From assembly GCF_902859645.1 (NCBI RefSeq), contig NZ_CADIJR010000019.1, positions 1 to 64,000 on the forward strand: a stretch of 64,000 nt of DNA. Direction: 5' to 3'. Below the pieces are notes generated by a model. That model ran no database searches, was not told where the DNA came from, and was given only the letters and a program-made list of their open reading frames with translations. The DNA is from Achromobacter insuavis. Its GTDB lineage: Bacteria; Pseudomonadota; Gammaproteobacteria; Burkholderiales; Burkholderiaceae_B. Shown here piece after piece: positions 35,298-44,908 of the stretch; the first letter of the stretch is position 1, and each line of letters opens with the position of its first letter. Position numbers and translations under genes: made by a program.

Positions 35298-36290
35298 TCA
35301 GAACGTGATCGTGACCAGGATCGTGTCGCTGTAGTTGCCCGGCCGCGGCGTGGTCTGCGCCGGCACGCGGCCATAGACCGTGAACTGCTGGTTGGCTCCC
35401 GTGCCCGTGCTGTTGAGCGCGGTGCCGCCGGTCACGCCATCGCCCCAGACCGTCGCGTAGTTCGAATCATGGTAGAGCTGATAGCTGACGGTATCCGCGG
35501 CGGTCGCGTGCTTCATCTTGCGCGCCAGCACGTTGCCGGCCACCGAGCCGCCGTTGAGCGCGACGGCGAAGGCATTGTTGTTGGTGCACAGCACCGTGAT
35601 CTGGGCCGTCGCCGTCACGGCCTGCTTGAGCAGCCCCTGCGGCGCGAACGCCATGTTGGTCGTATTGATGGAGCAGTTCTTCTGCACCGTCGCCTGCACC
35701 GTCAGCGGCACGTACAACGTCTGGCTGGGCGCGGCGATCGGACAATTCACCAGCAGGCTCGCCAACAGCCCCCAGGAGATGTCGACGCGTATCGTGTTGG
35801 TGTAGCTCTCGCTGTACAGCGTGTTGGCGTTGCCGACGGTCGACACGGTGGTCTGGCTGCCCGGCAATTTGGCGTAATAGGCGAACGACGTCGACGCCGA
35901 CCCTGTCGACAACACCGGCCCGGCCAGCAGCACCGAGGTCGGCGCCGAGGTGGTCGCATTGCCCCAGACCTGGCTGTGGCCGCTGTCGGTGTACAGGTTG
36001 TAGTTCATGCGATAGGCGCCCGAGCCCAGCGCCCGCGCCGCCGTCGACGGGCTGGTGGTGCCCACCCCGGCGGAAAAGCACAGACGCGCGCCAAACGCGA
36101 GCGCGGTGAAATTGCACGTCACCGCCACGGTGTTGCTGTCGGCGTAGGTATCGGTGGACAGCAGCGGATTGACCGGGCCGAAGTTGGTCGTATTGGTGGT
36201 CGCGGCGCCCAGCGAACACGAGGTCGCCTGGGCATCGGCCGACCATCCCGCCCCCAACGCCACCCCCAGCGCGAACAGGATGGACTTCAT
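35298..36290 (-). CDS. Two-domain spore coat U (SCPU) pilin/tip adhesin, CsuE-like
   Basis: A 330-residue secreted protein with a Sec signal (cleavage near SADAQATS) and two SCPU beta-sandwich domains: residues ~25-175 and ~190-330, each ending in the characteristic beta-strand (GNYSDTILVTITF). Such two-domain proteins are tip adhesins of archaic chaperone-usher (Csu) pili. The ATG overlaps the usher stop (ATGA). It is the last gene of the pilus operon. Confidence 0.87.
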   Translation of the reverse strand: MKSILFALGVALGAGWSADAQATSCSLGAATTNTTNFGPVNPLLSTDTYADSNTVAVTCNFTALAFGARLCFSAGVGTTSPSTAARALGSGAYRMNYNLYTDSGHSQVWGNATTSAPTSVLLAGPVLSTGSASTSFAYYAKLPGSQTTVSTVGNANTLYSESYTNTIRVDISWGLLASLLVNCPIAAPSQTLYVPLTVQATVQKNCSINTTNMAFAPQGLLKQAVTATAQITVLCTNNNAFAVALNGGSVAGNVLARKMKHATAADTVSYQLYHDSNYATVWGDGVTGGTALNSTGTGANQQFTVYGRVPAQTTPRPGNYSDTILVTITF

Positions 36291-38632
36291 TGGCCGGGCT
36301 CCTTCAACGGCTGGCAAGTGAACGGCCCCAGCGTGGGCAGCGGCCGCGCGGGATCGTGCCGGTACGGGAACTCCACCACGCACGACACGCCGCCGCCCTT
36401 GACCCGCAGATGGTTCTCCGCCTGCAGGTCCTCGACAAAGGCGATGCCGTCGTAGCCCACCACCGACTGCTTGCCGCTTTCGATGTGCGCGACCTGCGCG
36501 CCCACCGGCACCGCCGCGCCGTCGGGCCGCCGCAGGATGACCGAGGCCGCCGCGTAGCGCTGCAGTTCGAACTTGACCAGCACGCCGGAACCCGACTGCG
36601 GCACCGCCACCGCCTTGGTCGTCTCCAGCTTCATGTCCACCGGCAGTTCATCGGGGTCGATGGACAGCCGGTTGACCTGGTAGGAATTCAGGTCCGGCAC
36701 CAGCAGGTGGCCGGCGCTGTTGGTGCGGCCGAGCTTGCGGTTTTCGTGCAGCACCGAGACATCCGGCGTGCCGTCGGTGCTGACCAGCGCGAAGCCATCG
36801 TTGATGCGGCGCGAGGGCGTCAGCGCGCCGTCCATCAGCACCACGGCGCCGGTGGCCTGCAACGCCGCCTGGCTCTTGCCGCCGTAGTCCTGGCCCAGCG
36901 CGGTCAGCTGGCCATAGCGTCCCAGGAACTGCACCTTGCCCTGGTTGTACTGCCGGCCGCCGCTGCGGCCGTTCTCCACGCCCCAGCCCCAGCCGCCGTC
37001 ATAGTCCACATTGTGCTGCGCGCCGACGCTGTAGATGCTCTGGTCGCCCTGCCGGCCCACCGAGGCGCTGGCCTGGGTGTTGTCGCCCAGCAGGATGGAA
37101 AAGCCAAGATAGACACCGTGCGAATTGGTTTGCGAGAAATCGTTGTACGCGCTCAGGTTCATCGAAACGCGGCTGTGCAGGTTGGCGGTGTACGAGGCCG
37201 ATCCGATCCGGGCGGCGGGCGTCTGCGGCATGCGGAATCCGATATAGCTGAACGCGACGCTCTGCGAGGTCGTCAGCGGCAGCGAGAAGGTCACGCGGTC
37301 GGTCTGGCGCGGCATCGGCGCGTCCTCGCGCGAGCCCAGGTCGCCATAGTCGCCCAGCGCGCGCACGGTCTGCAGTTCGACGCTGAACGCGGGCTCGACA
37401 TACTGGTAGCCCACGCTCACCTGGCCGCCGTTGTAGTGCCCGGCGCTGCCCGACAATGCGCCGTTGACCACGCCCGCCTGGCCCAGCCGGACCAGGGCGC
37501 CGGCGCCGACGTTGTAGACGCCGGCGCTCATTTCGGAATGGCCCTCCAGCGTCAGCGCGTCGTCCAGGCCGTAACGGCCCGAGGCGGTGACGGCGGGACG
37601 CTTGTCGTAGTCGAAGGAGCGCACGCTGAACTGGCGCCGCGCCACGCCCATCTCGATGGAATAGCTGGAAAGCCCGGCCGCCAGCATGCGCGTGTCGATG
37701 TAGAGCGGCACCGAAGTGCTGACGCTGCGCCCCAGCGCGTCGCGCGTGACCAGCGTGGCCTGGCCCGAGCCGGTGATGCCCGGGATCTGGTTGACCACGA
37801 ACGGCCCGGCCGGCACATTGCCCGAATACTGCTGCACGCCGTTGACGTACAGCGACACCGACGACGGCACCACCGACGACGCGCTCAGCGACGATACCGG
37901 AAACGTCACCAGGTCCGGACGCAACGCGAAATTTCTCCCCCACTGGATGCCGGCCACCCGCACCGAGCGCGACCAGTTCAGGGACGAGGTGATGGTGTCG
38001 CCGATCCGCAGCGTGCGCAGCGTGTCCTGGTTGGAATGGGTCCAGTAGGTGTCGTAGCGCACATAGCGGTCGGCGCGTCCGCCCAGATAGGTGGTGCCGG
38101 TATTGCTGAGCGTGCCATGGCTGTCGAAATAGCGCTGTTCGCTGTACAGCGACACGGTGCTGTAGGCATCGGTCTGCGCATAGGCCTCGTAGTTCACCAG
38201 CAGGCCGCGCCCCGCGGTCGCGCGCGGCGTCTGCGGCAGGCCGCGGGTATCCACCTGGAACGGTTGGCGCAGCCCGTCGGGGACCACCAGGTTCACCGAT
38301 TGCATGGCGGCGTTGTAGGTGTAGCGCAGCCCGGCGACGTCATCGAGCCGGATCTCGCTGTCGCGCGCCGCGCCCATCTTGCTCACGTCCACGCCGACCG
38401 ACCCCAGCGCGCCGGGGCTGGCCGACAGGCGGCCCTGTGCGTCCCGGAAACGCAACAGCTGCGTCGTGTTCACGCCGTTGATACTCACCTCCAAATAGAC
38501 ATCGCGTTCGGCGATATCGCCGAACGACACCAGTTGGATGGGCAAATCCGCCGCCACCGCCGACGCTCCGAACAGCACGAGCGCGAAGCGGCATGCGCAG
38601 CGCCCGCATGCACGGATAGCGCGTACTGCCAT
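36287..38632 (-). CDS. Archaic (Csu-type) fimbrial outer membrane usher
   Basis: A 781-residue usher. The start (MAVRAIRAC) has the ribosome-binding site agaagg; an ATG 17 codons upstream would add a Pro/Arg-rich tail. Signal peptide residues ~1-29, N-terminal chaperone-binding domain, then a beta-barrel with the plug region (SVSLYVNGVQQYSGNVPAG, PFVVNQIPGITGSGQATLV), and C-terminal domains ending in CxxC-less VVEFPYRHDPARPLP. It secretes and assembles SCPU pilins. It lies 55 bp after the chaperone gene. Confidence 0.9.
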   Translation of the reverse strand: MAVRAIRACGRCACRFALVLFGASAVAADLPIQLVSFGDIAERDVYLEVSINGVNTTQLLRFRDAQGRLSASPGALGSVGVDVSKMGAARDSEIRLDDVAGLRYTYNAAMQSVNLVVPDGLRQPFQVDTRGLPQTPRATAGRGLLVNYEAYAQTDAYSTVSLYSEQRYFDSHGTLSNTGTTYLGGRADRYVRYDTYWTHSNQDTLRTLRIGDTITSSLNWSRSVRVAGIQWGRNFALRPDLVTFPVSSLSASSVVPSSVSLYVNGVQQYSGNVPAGPFVVNQIPGITGSGQATLVTRDALGRSVSTSVPLYIDTRMLAAGLSSYSIEMGVARRQFSVRSFDYDKRPAVTASGRYGLDDALTLEGHSEMSAGVYNVGAGALVRLGQAGVVNGALSGSAGHYNGGQVSVGYQYVEPAFSVELQTVRALGDYGDLGSREDAPMPRQTDRVTFSLPLTTSQSVAFSYIGFRMPQTPAARIGSASYTANLHSRVSMNLSAYNDFSQTNSHGVYLGFSILLGDNTQASASVGRQGDQSIYSVGAQHNVDYDGGWGWGVENGRSGGRQYNQGKVQFLGRYGQLTALGQDYGGKSQAALQATGAVVLMDGALTPSRRINDGFALVSTDGTPDVSVLHENRKLGRTNSAGHLLVPDLNSYQVNRLSIDPDELPVDMKLETTKAVAVPQSGSGVLVKFELQRYAAASVILRRPDGAAVPVGAQVAHIESGKQSVVGYDGIAFVEDLQAENHLRVKGGGVSCVVEFPYRHDPARPLPTLGPFTCQPLKEPGQ

Positions 38633-38687
38633 GGGCTGCCTTCTCTTACCCCGAGGCCGCCGACAAGGCGGCGCGGGACGCAATCAG

Positions 38688-39422
38688 TCAGTCGGTTCGC
38701 GGTGTCACGGTGACGGGATTGCCGTTCACCAGCGCTTTGATCCTTACCTGTCCGGGCGCGGCCTGCCTGGCGGGAAAGCGCCACTCGCGCTGACGCTGCG
38801 CCAGGGCATAACCCAGCAGCCCGTCGACCTTGCCCAGCTGCGCATCGGCGCCGCCCACGACCTGCAGGGCCGCCACCTGCGCATAGCGGGTGCCGGTATT
38901 GGCGAGTCGCAATACCCATTCCTTGCCGTCGCGCGCCAGGTGCCAGGCCAGCTCCGGCGTCGGTTCGGGCGTGGCGCCGGCCACGAAGACCGGCACCGAA
39001 TAGCGCATGCGCAACACCACGCCATTGACCAGCGGCGTGGACGGATCGGGAATCTCGTCGATCACCAGCCGGTAGCTCTGCTCCAGCGGCGCCACGTCCT
39101 TGCCTGCCCGCACCAGCCGCACCAATTGCTCGCCTTTGGGCGGCACCTGGATAATGGGCGGACTGGCCTGGATCGCCTCGGTCGGCGCCAGCACGTCATC
39201 GCCCTGGGCCTGGTCCCAGGCGTAGACGCGCACCTGGCCGTAAATGGGCGTGATGCCTGGATTGCGCAGCATGATGCCGGTGGCGCTCTGCTGCGGCGGC
39301 AGGTCCACCAGCACGGGCGATATCTGCAGCGTCGCCGCCCGCGCCGGCACGGCCAGGACGCTCCAGGCGAACGCCGCACCGACCAGTATGCGGAAAAGAC
39401 GGCCCGCGAATGGGCGGGCCAC
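38688..39422 (-). CDS. Pilus assembly periplasmic chaperone, CsuC-like
   Basis: A 244-residue PapD-like chaperone with a Sec signal and two Ig domains. Motifs are LQISPVLVDLPPQQSATGI, the G1-region QASPPIIQVPPKGEQLVRLV, and YRLVIDEIP. It starts with GTG, whose first base is shared with the last base pair of the upstream pilin stop, so the genes are coupled. It donates strands to SCPU subunits. Confidence 0.9.
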   Translation of the reverse strand: MARPFAGRLFRILVGAAFAWSVLAVPARAATLQISPVLVDLPPQQSATGIMLRNPGITPIYGQVRVYAWDQAQGDDVLAPTEAIQASPPIIQVPPKGEQLVRLVRAGKDVAPLEQSYRLVIDEIPDPSTPLVNGVVLRMRYSVPVFVAGATPEPTPELAWHLARDGKEWVLRLANTGTRYAQVAALQVVGGADAQLGKVDGLLGYALAQRQREWRFPARQAAPGQVRIKALVNGNPVTVTPRTD

Positions 39423-39937
39423 TAGAAATACACCGTCGCGGTCACGGTCGAGGAATACGTATCGGGCGCCGGCGTGCTCTGCACGGGCACCGTGCCGTTC
39501 ACGGTCAGCGCCTGCGATGAGCCATTGCCGACGCCGCCGACGCGATCGGTGGAGCCGGTATCGCCCCAGACCACCGTCTGGTTGGGCGCCGGCTGGTACA
39601 ACTGGTATTGCACCGTGCTGGCGGTATTGCCCGTCCCGGTCCCGTTCATATAACGGGTGGCGAAGGTGGATCCCGAACCGCTGCCGGCGCTCAGGCCGAC
39701 GGTATAGGGCGTGGTATTGGTGCAGGTCACGTTGACCGTGGTATTGCCCGTCACCGCGGTGGTGAGCAGGCCGTGACTGCCGAAGCTCAGGTTATTCGCG
39801 GCAATGGTGCAATTGGCCGTAATGGTCAGCGTCACCGTCATGTTGGCCGTGGTCTGGGCCAACGCCGCCTGGGGCAGGGCGCCGGCCGCCGCCAGTGTCA
39901 AAGTCAGAGTCGTCGCGCACAAGGACAAGCGTTTCAT
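39422..39937 (-). CDS. Major SCPU pilin subunit, CsuA/B-like
   Basis: A 171-residue secreted protein with a Sec signal (cleavage after QAALA, residue 27). One SCPU domain follows, with a disulfide pair (NCTIAANNLSFGSHG, VTCTNTTPYTVGLSAG) and the C-terminal strand DTYSSTVTATVYF. Unusually Thr/Asn/Gly-rich. First gene of the four-gene pilus operon, so it is likely the most expressed subunit. Confidence 0.9.
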   Translation of the reverse strand: MKRLSLCATTLTLTLAAAGALPQAALAQTTANMTVTLTITANCTIAANNLSFGSHGLLTTAVTGNTTVNVTCTNTTPYTVGLSAGSGSGSTFATRYMNGTGTGNTASTVQYQLYQPAPNQTVVWGDTGSTDRVGGVGNGSSQALTVNGTVPVQSTPAPDTYSSTVTATVYF

Positions 39938-40444
39938 GAATCACTCCCACGAAATACTGCTGCACTGTCAGACCTGCATAACAACCATGGTACGGCGAAT
40001 AAAGTAGGCGGGCACAATTTGGTTAAATTCAAACCCGCATCGCTTACCACTTCTCACCAAACGGATTAAGAATCCCGGACAACGAATTGAATTGTCTCTA
40101 TGAAAACACGATTAATCCGGGATTGGATATTTTGTTGTAATTCAGCACATTAGAGAATTTCAATTAGTAACAGACGTCCTGAAAAATGCGGGAATTGCCG
40201 GCGGCGAGATTATGCTTTGATGATTATTCCGCCGCCGCCACGGGTGACCGCCCGGTCGCATTAATGCCGAGCGGCCGATAATCACCCCGCGCGCGCCATT
40301 GCGCTCGCCCGCCATGCGCGCGCCACGCCCGGTCGACGGCGCGGTCATGCGCGCCCGGCTGACGAAGCGTTGAATCGACATGTCGCACTAGAATCAACGC
40401 TCACCCACAGCCGTCGGCCCCGGCGTTTCGCCGCGCGTCTCCTC
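39938..40444. promoter_or_regulatory. 507-bp AT-rich regulatory region between pilus operon and exporter gene
   Basis: No gene is seen. The part 39950-40240 is far more AT-rich than the rest of the window and must hold the pilus promoter. It includes an inverted repeat and several short AT direct repeats (gaattgaattg, gagaatttcaattag). No homopolymer tract typical of slipped-strand phase variation is present. The part from 40240 on is GC-rich again and holds the exporter promoter. Confidence 0.7.
40071..40124. promoter_or_regulatory. Dyad in the pilus promoter region
   Basis: A 9-bp perfect inverted repeat (aatcccgga / tccgggatt) separated by 36 bp, about 135-190 bp upstream of the pilin start. 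It may be a paired regulator site with DNA looping. Confidence 0.45.
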
Positions 40445-41854
40445 ATGTTCTCCTTCTCAAGCAACACCATCCATCCGGCGGGCCGCGGCCTGCCGGCGTC
40501 CGAACGCCTGGGCGCGCTGCTGGCGGTCATGCTGGCGGTCTGCATGGCCAGTCTCGACACCGCCATCGCCAACACCGCGCTGCCGACCATCGCGCGCGAC
40601 CTGCAGGCCAGCGACGCGGGCTCCATCTGGGTCATCAGCGGCTACCAGCTGGCGATGGTCGCGGGCCTGCTGCCGGCGGCGGCGCTGGGCGAGATCCTGG
40701 GGCACCGGCGCGTCTACATGGTCGGCATCGTGGTGTTCACGCTGTCCTCGCTGGCCTGTGGGCTGGCGCCGTCGCTGCCGGTGCTGGTGGCGGCCCGCAT
40801 CCTGCAGGGCCTGGGCGCGGCTGGCGTCATGAGCGTGAACGCGGCCCTGCTGCGCTTCATCTATCCGGCCCCGGTGCTGGGTCGCGGCATGGGCCTGAAC
40901 GCGATGGTGGTGGGCCTGTCGTTCGCCGCGGGGCCGACCGCGGCCTCCACCATCCTGCTGCTGGGATCGTGGCACTGGCTGTTCCTGATCAACGTGCCGA
41001 TCGGCCTGCTGGCGGTGGCGCTGGGCCTGCGCGGCCTGCCCCTGACCACGCGCGCGCCGCACGGCTTCGACGGCCTGGCGGCGGCGCTCTGCGCGCTGAC
41101 GCTGGGCCTGTTCGTGCTCGGCTCGAACGAACTGGCGCACAGCGCGCCGTGGCCGCGCGTGACGCTGGAATGGGGCCTGGCGGCGGCCAGCCTGTGGCTG
41201 CTGATGCGGCGCCAGGCCGGCCACCCCGCGCCGATCCTGGCGGTGGACCTGTTGCGCCGGCCGCTGTTCGCGCTGTCCGCCGCCACCGCCGTGTGCGCAT
41301 TCGCGGCGCAGGCGCTGGCGTTCGTGTCGCTGCCGTTCCTGTTCCAGACGGTGCTGGGCTACACCCAGGTGCATACCGGCTTTCTCATCACGCCGTGGCC
41401 GGTGGTGGTGGCGATCATGGCGCCCATCGCCGGCCGCCTGTCGGACCGCTATCCGGCCGGCATCCTCGGCGGCGTGGGGCTGGCGCTGCTGGCCCTGGGC
41501 ATGGCGTCGCTGGCCGTGCTGCCGGCCGCGCCCTCGGCCTGGGACATCTCGTGGCGCATGGCGCTGTGCGGCGCCGGCTTCGGCTTCTTCCAGTCGCCCA
41601 ACCTGCGCGCCATCATGACCTCGGCGCCGCCGTCGCGCGCGGGCGGGGCCAGCGGCATGATCGGCACGGTGCGGCTGCTGGGGCAGGCCACCGGCGCCGC
41701 GCTGGTGGCGGCGTGCTTCAACGTGTCGACCACCCATGGCGCCGTGATCGCGCTGTGGCTGGGCGGTTTGTGCGCCGCCCTGGCCAGCCTGGCGAGCTTC
41801 GCGCGGCTGCGCTTTGGCGCGATCGAACCGGCCGAAGCGCCCGCCGCACGGTGA
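40445..41854 (+). CDS. MFS multidrug exporter, DHA2 (14-TM, EmrB/QacA) family
   Basis: A 469-residue transporter with about fourteen hydrophobic segments. Motif D1-like LDTAIANTALPTIARDLQAS, motif A LGEILGHRRVYMVGI and motif C GAGFGFFQSPN-like are seen. I used the ATG at MFSFSSN because the upstream in-frame part is promoter sequence. Likely drug or solvent efflux. No adaptor or regulator gene adjoins it. Confidence 0.87.
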   Translation: MFSFSSNTIHPAGRGLPASERLGALLAVMLAVCMASLDTAIANTALPTIARDLQASDAGSIWVISGYQLAMVAGLLPAAALGEILGHRRVYMVGIVVFTLSSLACGLAPSLPVLVAARILQGLGAAGVMSVNAALLRFIYPAPVLGRGMGLNAMVVGLSFAAGPTAASTILLLGSWHWLFLINVPIGLLAVALGLRGLPLTTRAPHGFDGLAAALCALTLGLFVLGSNELAHSAPWPRVTLEWGLAAASLWLLMRRQAGHPAPILAVDLLRRPLFALSAATAVCAFAAQALAFVSLPFLFQTVLGYTQVHTGFLITPWPVVVAIMAPIAGRLSDRYPAGILGGVGLALLALGMASLAVLPAAPSAWDISWRMALCGAGFGFFQSPNLRAIMTSAPPSRAGGASGMIGTVRLLGQATGAALVAACFNVSTTHGAVIALWLGGLCAALASLASFARLRFGAIEPAEAPAAR

Positions 41855-41999
41855 AAAGACACTTTTATTACAGTTAATGTCGTTATATATCGTGGATCAA
41901 TCGACACATACGTAAGATGTGCAACACGCGCTAAATATCAAAGGGGGCCGGGCCGTTGTCCGGGGTGAGGCAGTCTCCTACCCCCCTAGAAAGACGCGT

Positions 42000-43622
42000 A
42001 TGACACAGTTCCTGAAAGACATCACCATCCGCCGCATGATCCTGAGCACGCTGCTCATGATCAGTGTCCTGTTCGCCGGCCAGGCGACCATCAGCGTCAA
42101 CGGCCTGCGCCACGCCGGCGAGGCCCTCGAAGCCAGCAACGACCTGCTGAACGAAGTTTCCTCGCTGTCCCTCATCAACGACCAGATCATGCGCGCCCGC
42201 CTGCGGCTGGCGCGGCAGCTGGAGTACGCCCGCGACGGCCTGGCCGCGCCGGCCGCCGAAGAAGGCCGCGCGATCGACGCGGCGCTGCAGGAAGCCCGCA
42301 AGAACCAGCAGGCGTTCCTGGAGTCGGCCAAGAACGATACCCCCGCGTCGATCCTCGACCCGTTGCGCAACGACTTCGACGCGCTGGTCAACGGCGGCAT
42401 CGCGGTGCAGCGCAATTTCCTGGCGCAGGATGACATCGAGAAGGCCCGCGCCCATGCTTCGGGGCCGGTCGTCACCGCCAGCCGCGCCTTCGGCAAGAGC
42501 ATCGAGAACTACCAGGCCTACGCCAGGCAGCGCCAGGAAGACCTGATCGCACGATCCAGCGTCGAACGCCGCGACGCCTATGTCGGCATCGGCATCGTGC
42601 TGGGCATCAGCCTGCTGTTGCTGGTGCTGGGCGACCGCTATGTCGTGCTCTTCATGCAGCGGCCGCTGAACGTGGTCAAGCGCCACTTCCAGCACATCGC
42701 CTCGGGCGACCTGACCGCGCCCATCGCGACCTACGGCAACAACTGCGTCGGCCAACTGATCCCGTATCTGCAGGAAATGCAGGCCAGCCTGGTCCAGACG
42801 GTGCATTCGGTGCGCGACGGCGTGGCCGAGATCAACACCGGCTCCAGCGAGATCGCCGCGGGCAACCAGGACCTGTCCAGCCGCACCGAGCAACAGGCCG
42901 CCTCGCTCGAGGAGACCGCGGCCAGCATGGAACAGCTGCTGTCCACCGTCACCAGCAACGCCGACAACGCGCGCCAGGCCAACGCCATGGCCGCCGAGGC
43001 CTCGGAAGTGGCCCGCCGCGGCGGCGCGGCGGTGCAGAGCGCGGTCGCCACCATGCGCGAGATCGCGCAGGACTCGGGGCGCATCGAGGACATCGTCGGC
43101 GTGATCGACGGCATCGCGTTCCAGACCAACATCCTGGCGTTGAACGCGGCGGTCGAGGCCGCGCGCGCCGGCGAGCAGGGCAAGGGTTTCGCGGTGGTGG
43201 CCGGCGAGGTGCGCTCGCTGGCGCAACGCAGCGCCAGCGCGGCCAAGGAAATCAAGCAGCTGCTGGGCGCCTCGGGCGAGACGGTGCAGGCCGGCGCGGT
43301 GCAGGTCGAGACCGCCGGCCGCACCATGGAGGAAATCCAGGCGGCGATCGAGCGGCTGACCACGCTGGTCGGCGACATCGCCAGCGCCTCGCACGAACAG
43401 GTGACCGGCATCGACCAGGTCAACACCGCCGTCACGCAGATGGATCAGGTGACGCAGCAGAACGCCGCGCTGGTCGAACAGGCCGCCGCCGCGGCGGCCT
43501 CGCTGGAATCGCAGGCGCAGCGCCTGCAGCAGTCGGTCAGCACCTTCCGGCTGCCGGCCGGCCAGCAGGAATACGCGCCGCCGGCCCTGCCGGTGCGTGA
43601 ACGCCTGGCGCTGTCGGCCTGA
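42000..43622 (+). CDS. Methyl-accepting chemotaxis protein
   Basis: A 540-residue chemoreceptor. TM1 is at residues ~11-33, followed by a periplasmic four-helix-bundle sensor (residues ~34-190), TM2 ([17 protein letters not shown]), HAMP and a cytoplasmic signalling domain. The hairpin tip is [21 protein letters not shown]. There is no C-terminal pentapeptide for CheR tethering. The start before TQFLKD was chosen because it puts TM1 near the N-terminus. The gene stands alone; the ligand is unknown. Confidence 0.92.
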   Translation: MTQFLKDITIRRMILSTLLMISVLFAGQATISVNGLRHAGEALEASNDLLNEVSSLSLINDQIMRARLRLARQLEYARDGLAAPAAEEGRAIDAALQEARKNQQAFLESAKNDTPASILDPLRNDFDALVNGGIAVQRNFLAQDDIEKARAHASGPVVTASRAFGKSIENYQAYARQRQEDLIARSSVERRDAYVGIGIVLGISLLLLVLGDRYVVLFMQRPLNVVKRHFQHIASGDLTAPIATYGNNCVGQLIPYLQEMQASLVQTVHSVRDGVAEINTGSSEIAAGNQDLSSRTEQQAASLEETAASMEQLLSTVTSNADNARQANAMAAEASEVARRGGAAVQSAVATMREIAQDSGRIEDIVGVIDGIAFQTNILALNAAVEAARAGEQGKGFAVVAGEVRSLAQRSASAAKEIKQLLGASGETVQAGAVQVETAGRTMEEIQAAIERLTTLVGDIASASHEQVTGIDQVNTAVTQMDQVTQQNAALVEQAAAAAASLESQAQRLQQSVSTFRLPAGQQEYAPPALPVRERLALSA

Positions 43623-43635
43623 TCCCCGCGCGCGG

Positions 43636-43654
43636 CGCCGGCCTCGGGCCGGCG
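43636..43654. terminator. Bidirectional hairpin between chemoreceptor and hutI
   Basis: A perfect 8-bp GC stem (cgccggcc / ggccggcg) with a 3-nt loop in the 40-bp gap between convergent genes. It is suited to end transcription from both sides. Confidence 0.5.
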
Positions 43655-43662
43655 TCGCCGCG

Positions 43663-44880
43663 TCAGTCCAGCGCGGTCGCGCAGACCGGCTCGCCGTGGC
43701 GGATGACCCGCTTGGGCAGTTCGCCGCCGATCCAGTACGCCAGCTCGGCGGGATGCGCGATGTCCCACGCCACGAAGTCGGCGACCTTGCCCGGCGCCAG
43801 CACGCCGTGGCTGGCCTGCAGGCCCAGCGCGCGCGCCGCGTGGACCGTGGCGCCCGCCAGCGCCTCCTGTGGCGTCAGGCGGAACAGGGTGCACGCCATG
43901 CTCAGCATCAGCCGCAGCGACAGCGCGGGCGAGGTGCCCGGATTCAGGTCGCTGGAGATCGCGATCGGCACGCCGTGGCGCCGCAGCAGGTCGATCGGCG
44001 GCAGCTGCGTTTCGCGCAGCGCGTAGAACGCGCCCGGCAGCAGCACCGCCACCGTGCCGGCCGCCGCCATGGCGCGCACGTCGGCCTCGGTCAGGTATTC
44101 CAGGTGATCCGCCGACAGCGCGCCATGGCGCGCGGCCAGGCTGGCGCCATGCAGCGACGACAGCTGCTCGGCGTGCAGCTTCACCGGCAGGCCCAGCTGG
44201 GCCGCGGCCTGGAACACGCGCTCGACCTGCGCCGGCGAAAAGGCCAGGTGCTCGCAGAAGGCGTCCACCGCGTCCACCAGCCCCTCGGCCGCCAGCACCG
44301 GCAGCATGCGGCGCGCGACCTCGTCGATATAGTCATCGGCGCGGCCGGCGAATTCAGGCGGCAGCGCGTGCGCCGCCAGACAGGTGGCGCGCACGGTCAA
44401 CGGCAGGGTCTGCCCCAGGTGGCGCGCCACCCGCAGCATCTTGCGTTCATTGGGCAGGTCCAGGCCGTAGCCGGACTTGATCTCCAGCGTGGTCACGCCA
44501 TCGCGCAGCAGGTGCAGCGCGCGCCGCCGCGCGCTGGCGTACAACTGCGCCTCGGTGGCGGCGCGGGTGGCGCGCACCGTGCTGGCGATGCCGCCGCCCT
44601 GGGCCGCGATCACCGCGTAGTCCACGCCCTGCAGGCGCTGTTCGAATTCCTGGCTGCGATCGCCGCCGAACACCAGGTGGGTGTGGCAGTCGATCAGCCC
44701 CGGCGTCACCCAGGCGCCGCCCAGGTCGTGCTCGGCCGCCTCGTCGCCGCGCGGCAGGTCGGCTTCCGGGCCGACCCACTCGATATGTTGGCCGCGCGTC
44801 ACCAGCGCGGCGCGTTCGACGGCGGCGTATTCGCCGCCGGCCATCGTCGCCACGTGGCAGTTGCGCCAGATCTGTTTCAT
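43663..44880 (-). CDS. hutI: Imidazolonepropionase
   Basis: A 405-residue amidohydrolase with the metal site [12 protein letters not shown], the [16 protein letters not shown] segment and [14 protein letters not shown] near the C-terminus, all typical of HutI. It hydrolyses 4-imidazolone-5-propionate to N-formimino-L-glutamate, the third step of histidine breakdown. It is the last gene of the hut operon, 28 bp after hutH. Confidence 0.95.
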   Translation of the reverse strand: MKQIWRNCHVATMAGGEYAAVERAALVTRGQHIEWVGPEADLPRGDEAAEHDLGGAWVTPGLIDCHTHLVFGGDRSQEFEQRLQGVDYAVIAAQGGGIASTVRATRAATEAQLYASARRRALHLLRDGVTTLEIKSGYGLDLPNERKMLRVARHLGQTLPLTVRATCLAAHALPPEFAGRADDYIDEVARRMLPVLAAEGLVDAVDAFCEHLAFSPAQVERVFQAAAQLGLPVKLHAEQLSSLHGASLAARHGALSADHLEYLTEADVRAMAAAGTVAVLLPGAFYALRETQLPPIDLLRRHGVPIAISSDLNPGTSPALSLRLMLSMACTLFRLTPQEALAGATVHAARALGLQASHGVLAPGKVADFVAWDIAHPAELAYWIGGELPKRVIRHGEPVCATALD

Positions 44881-44908
44881 GGGCGTGCTCCCGTCATCGT
44901 CGATGCGC

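Noticed and set aside
41930-41970. Sigma28-type promoter before the chemoreceptor gene (tcaaag, gccgttgt)
   Set aside because: The spacing between the two elements is several bases too short for a flagellar-class promoter.
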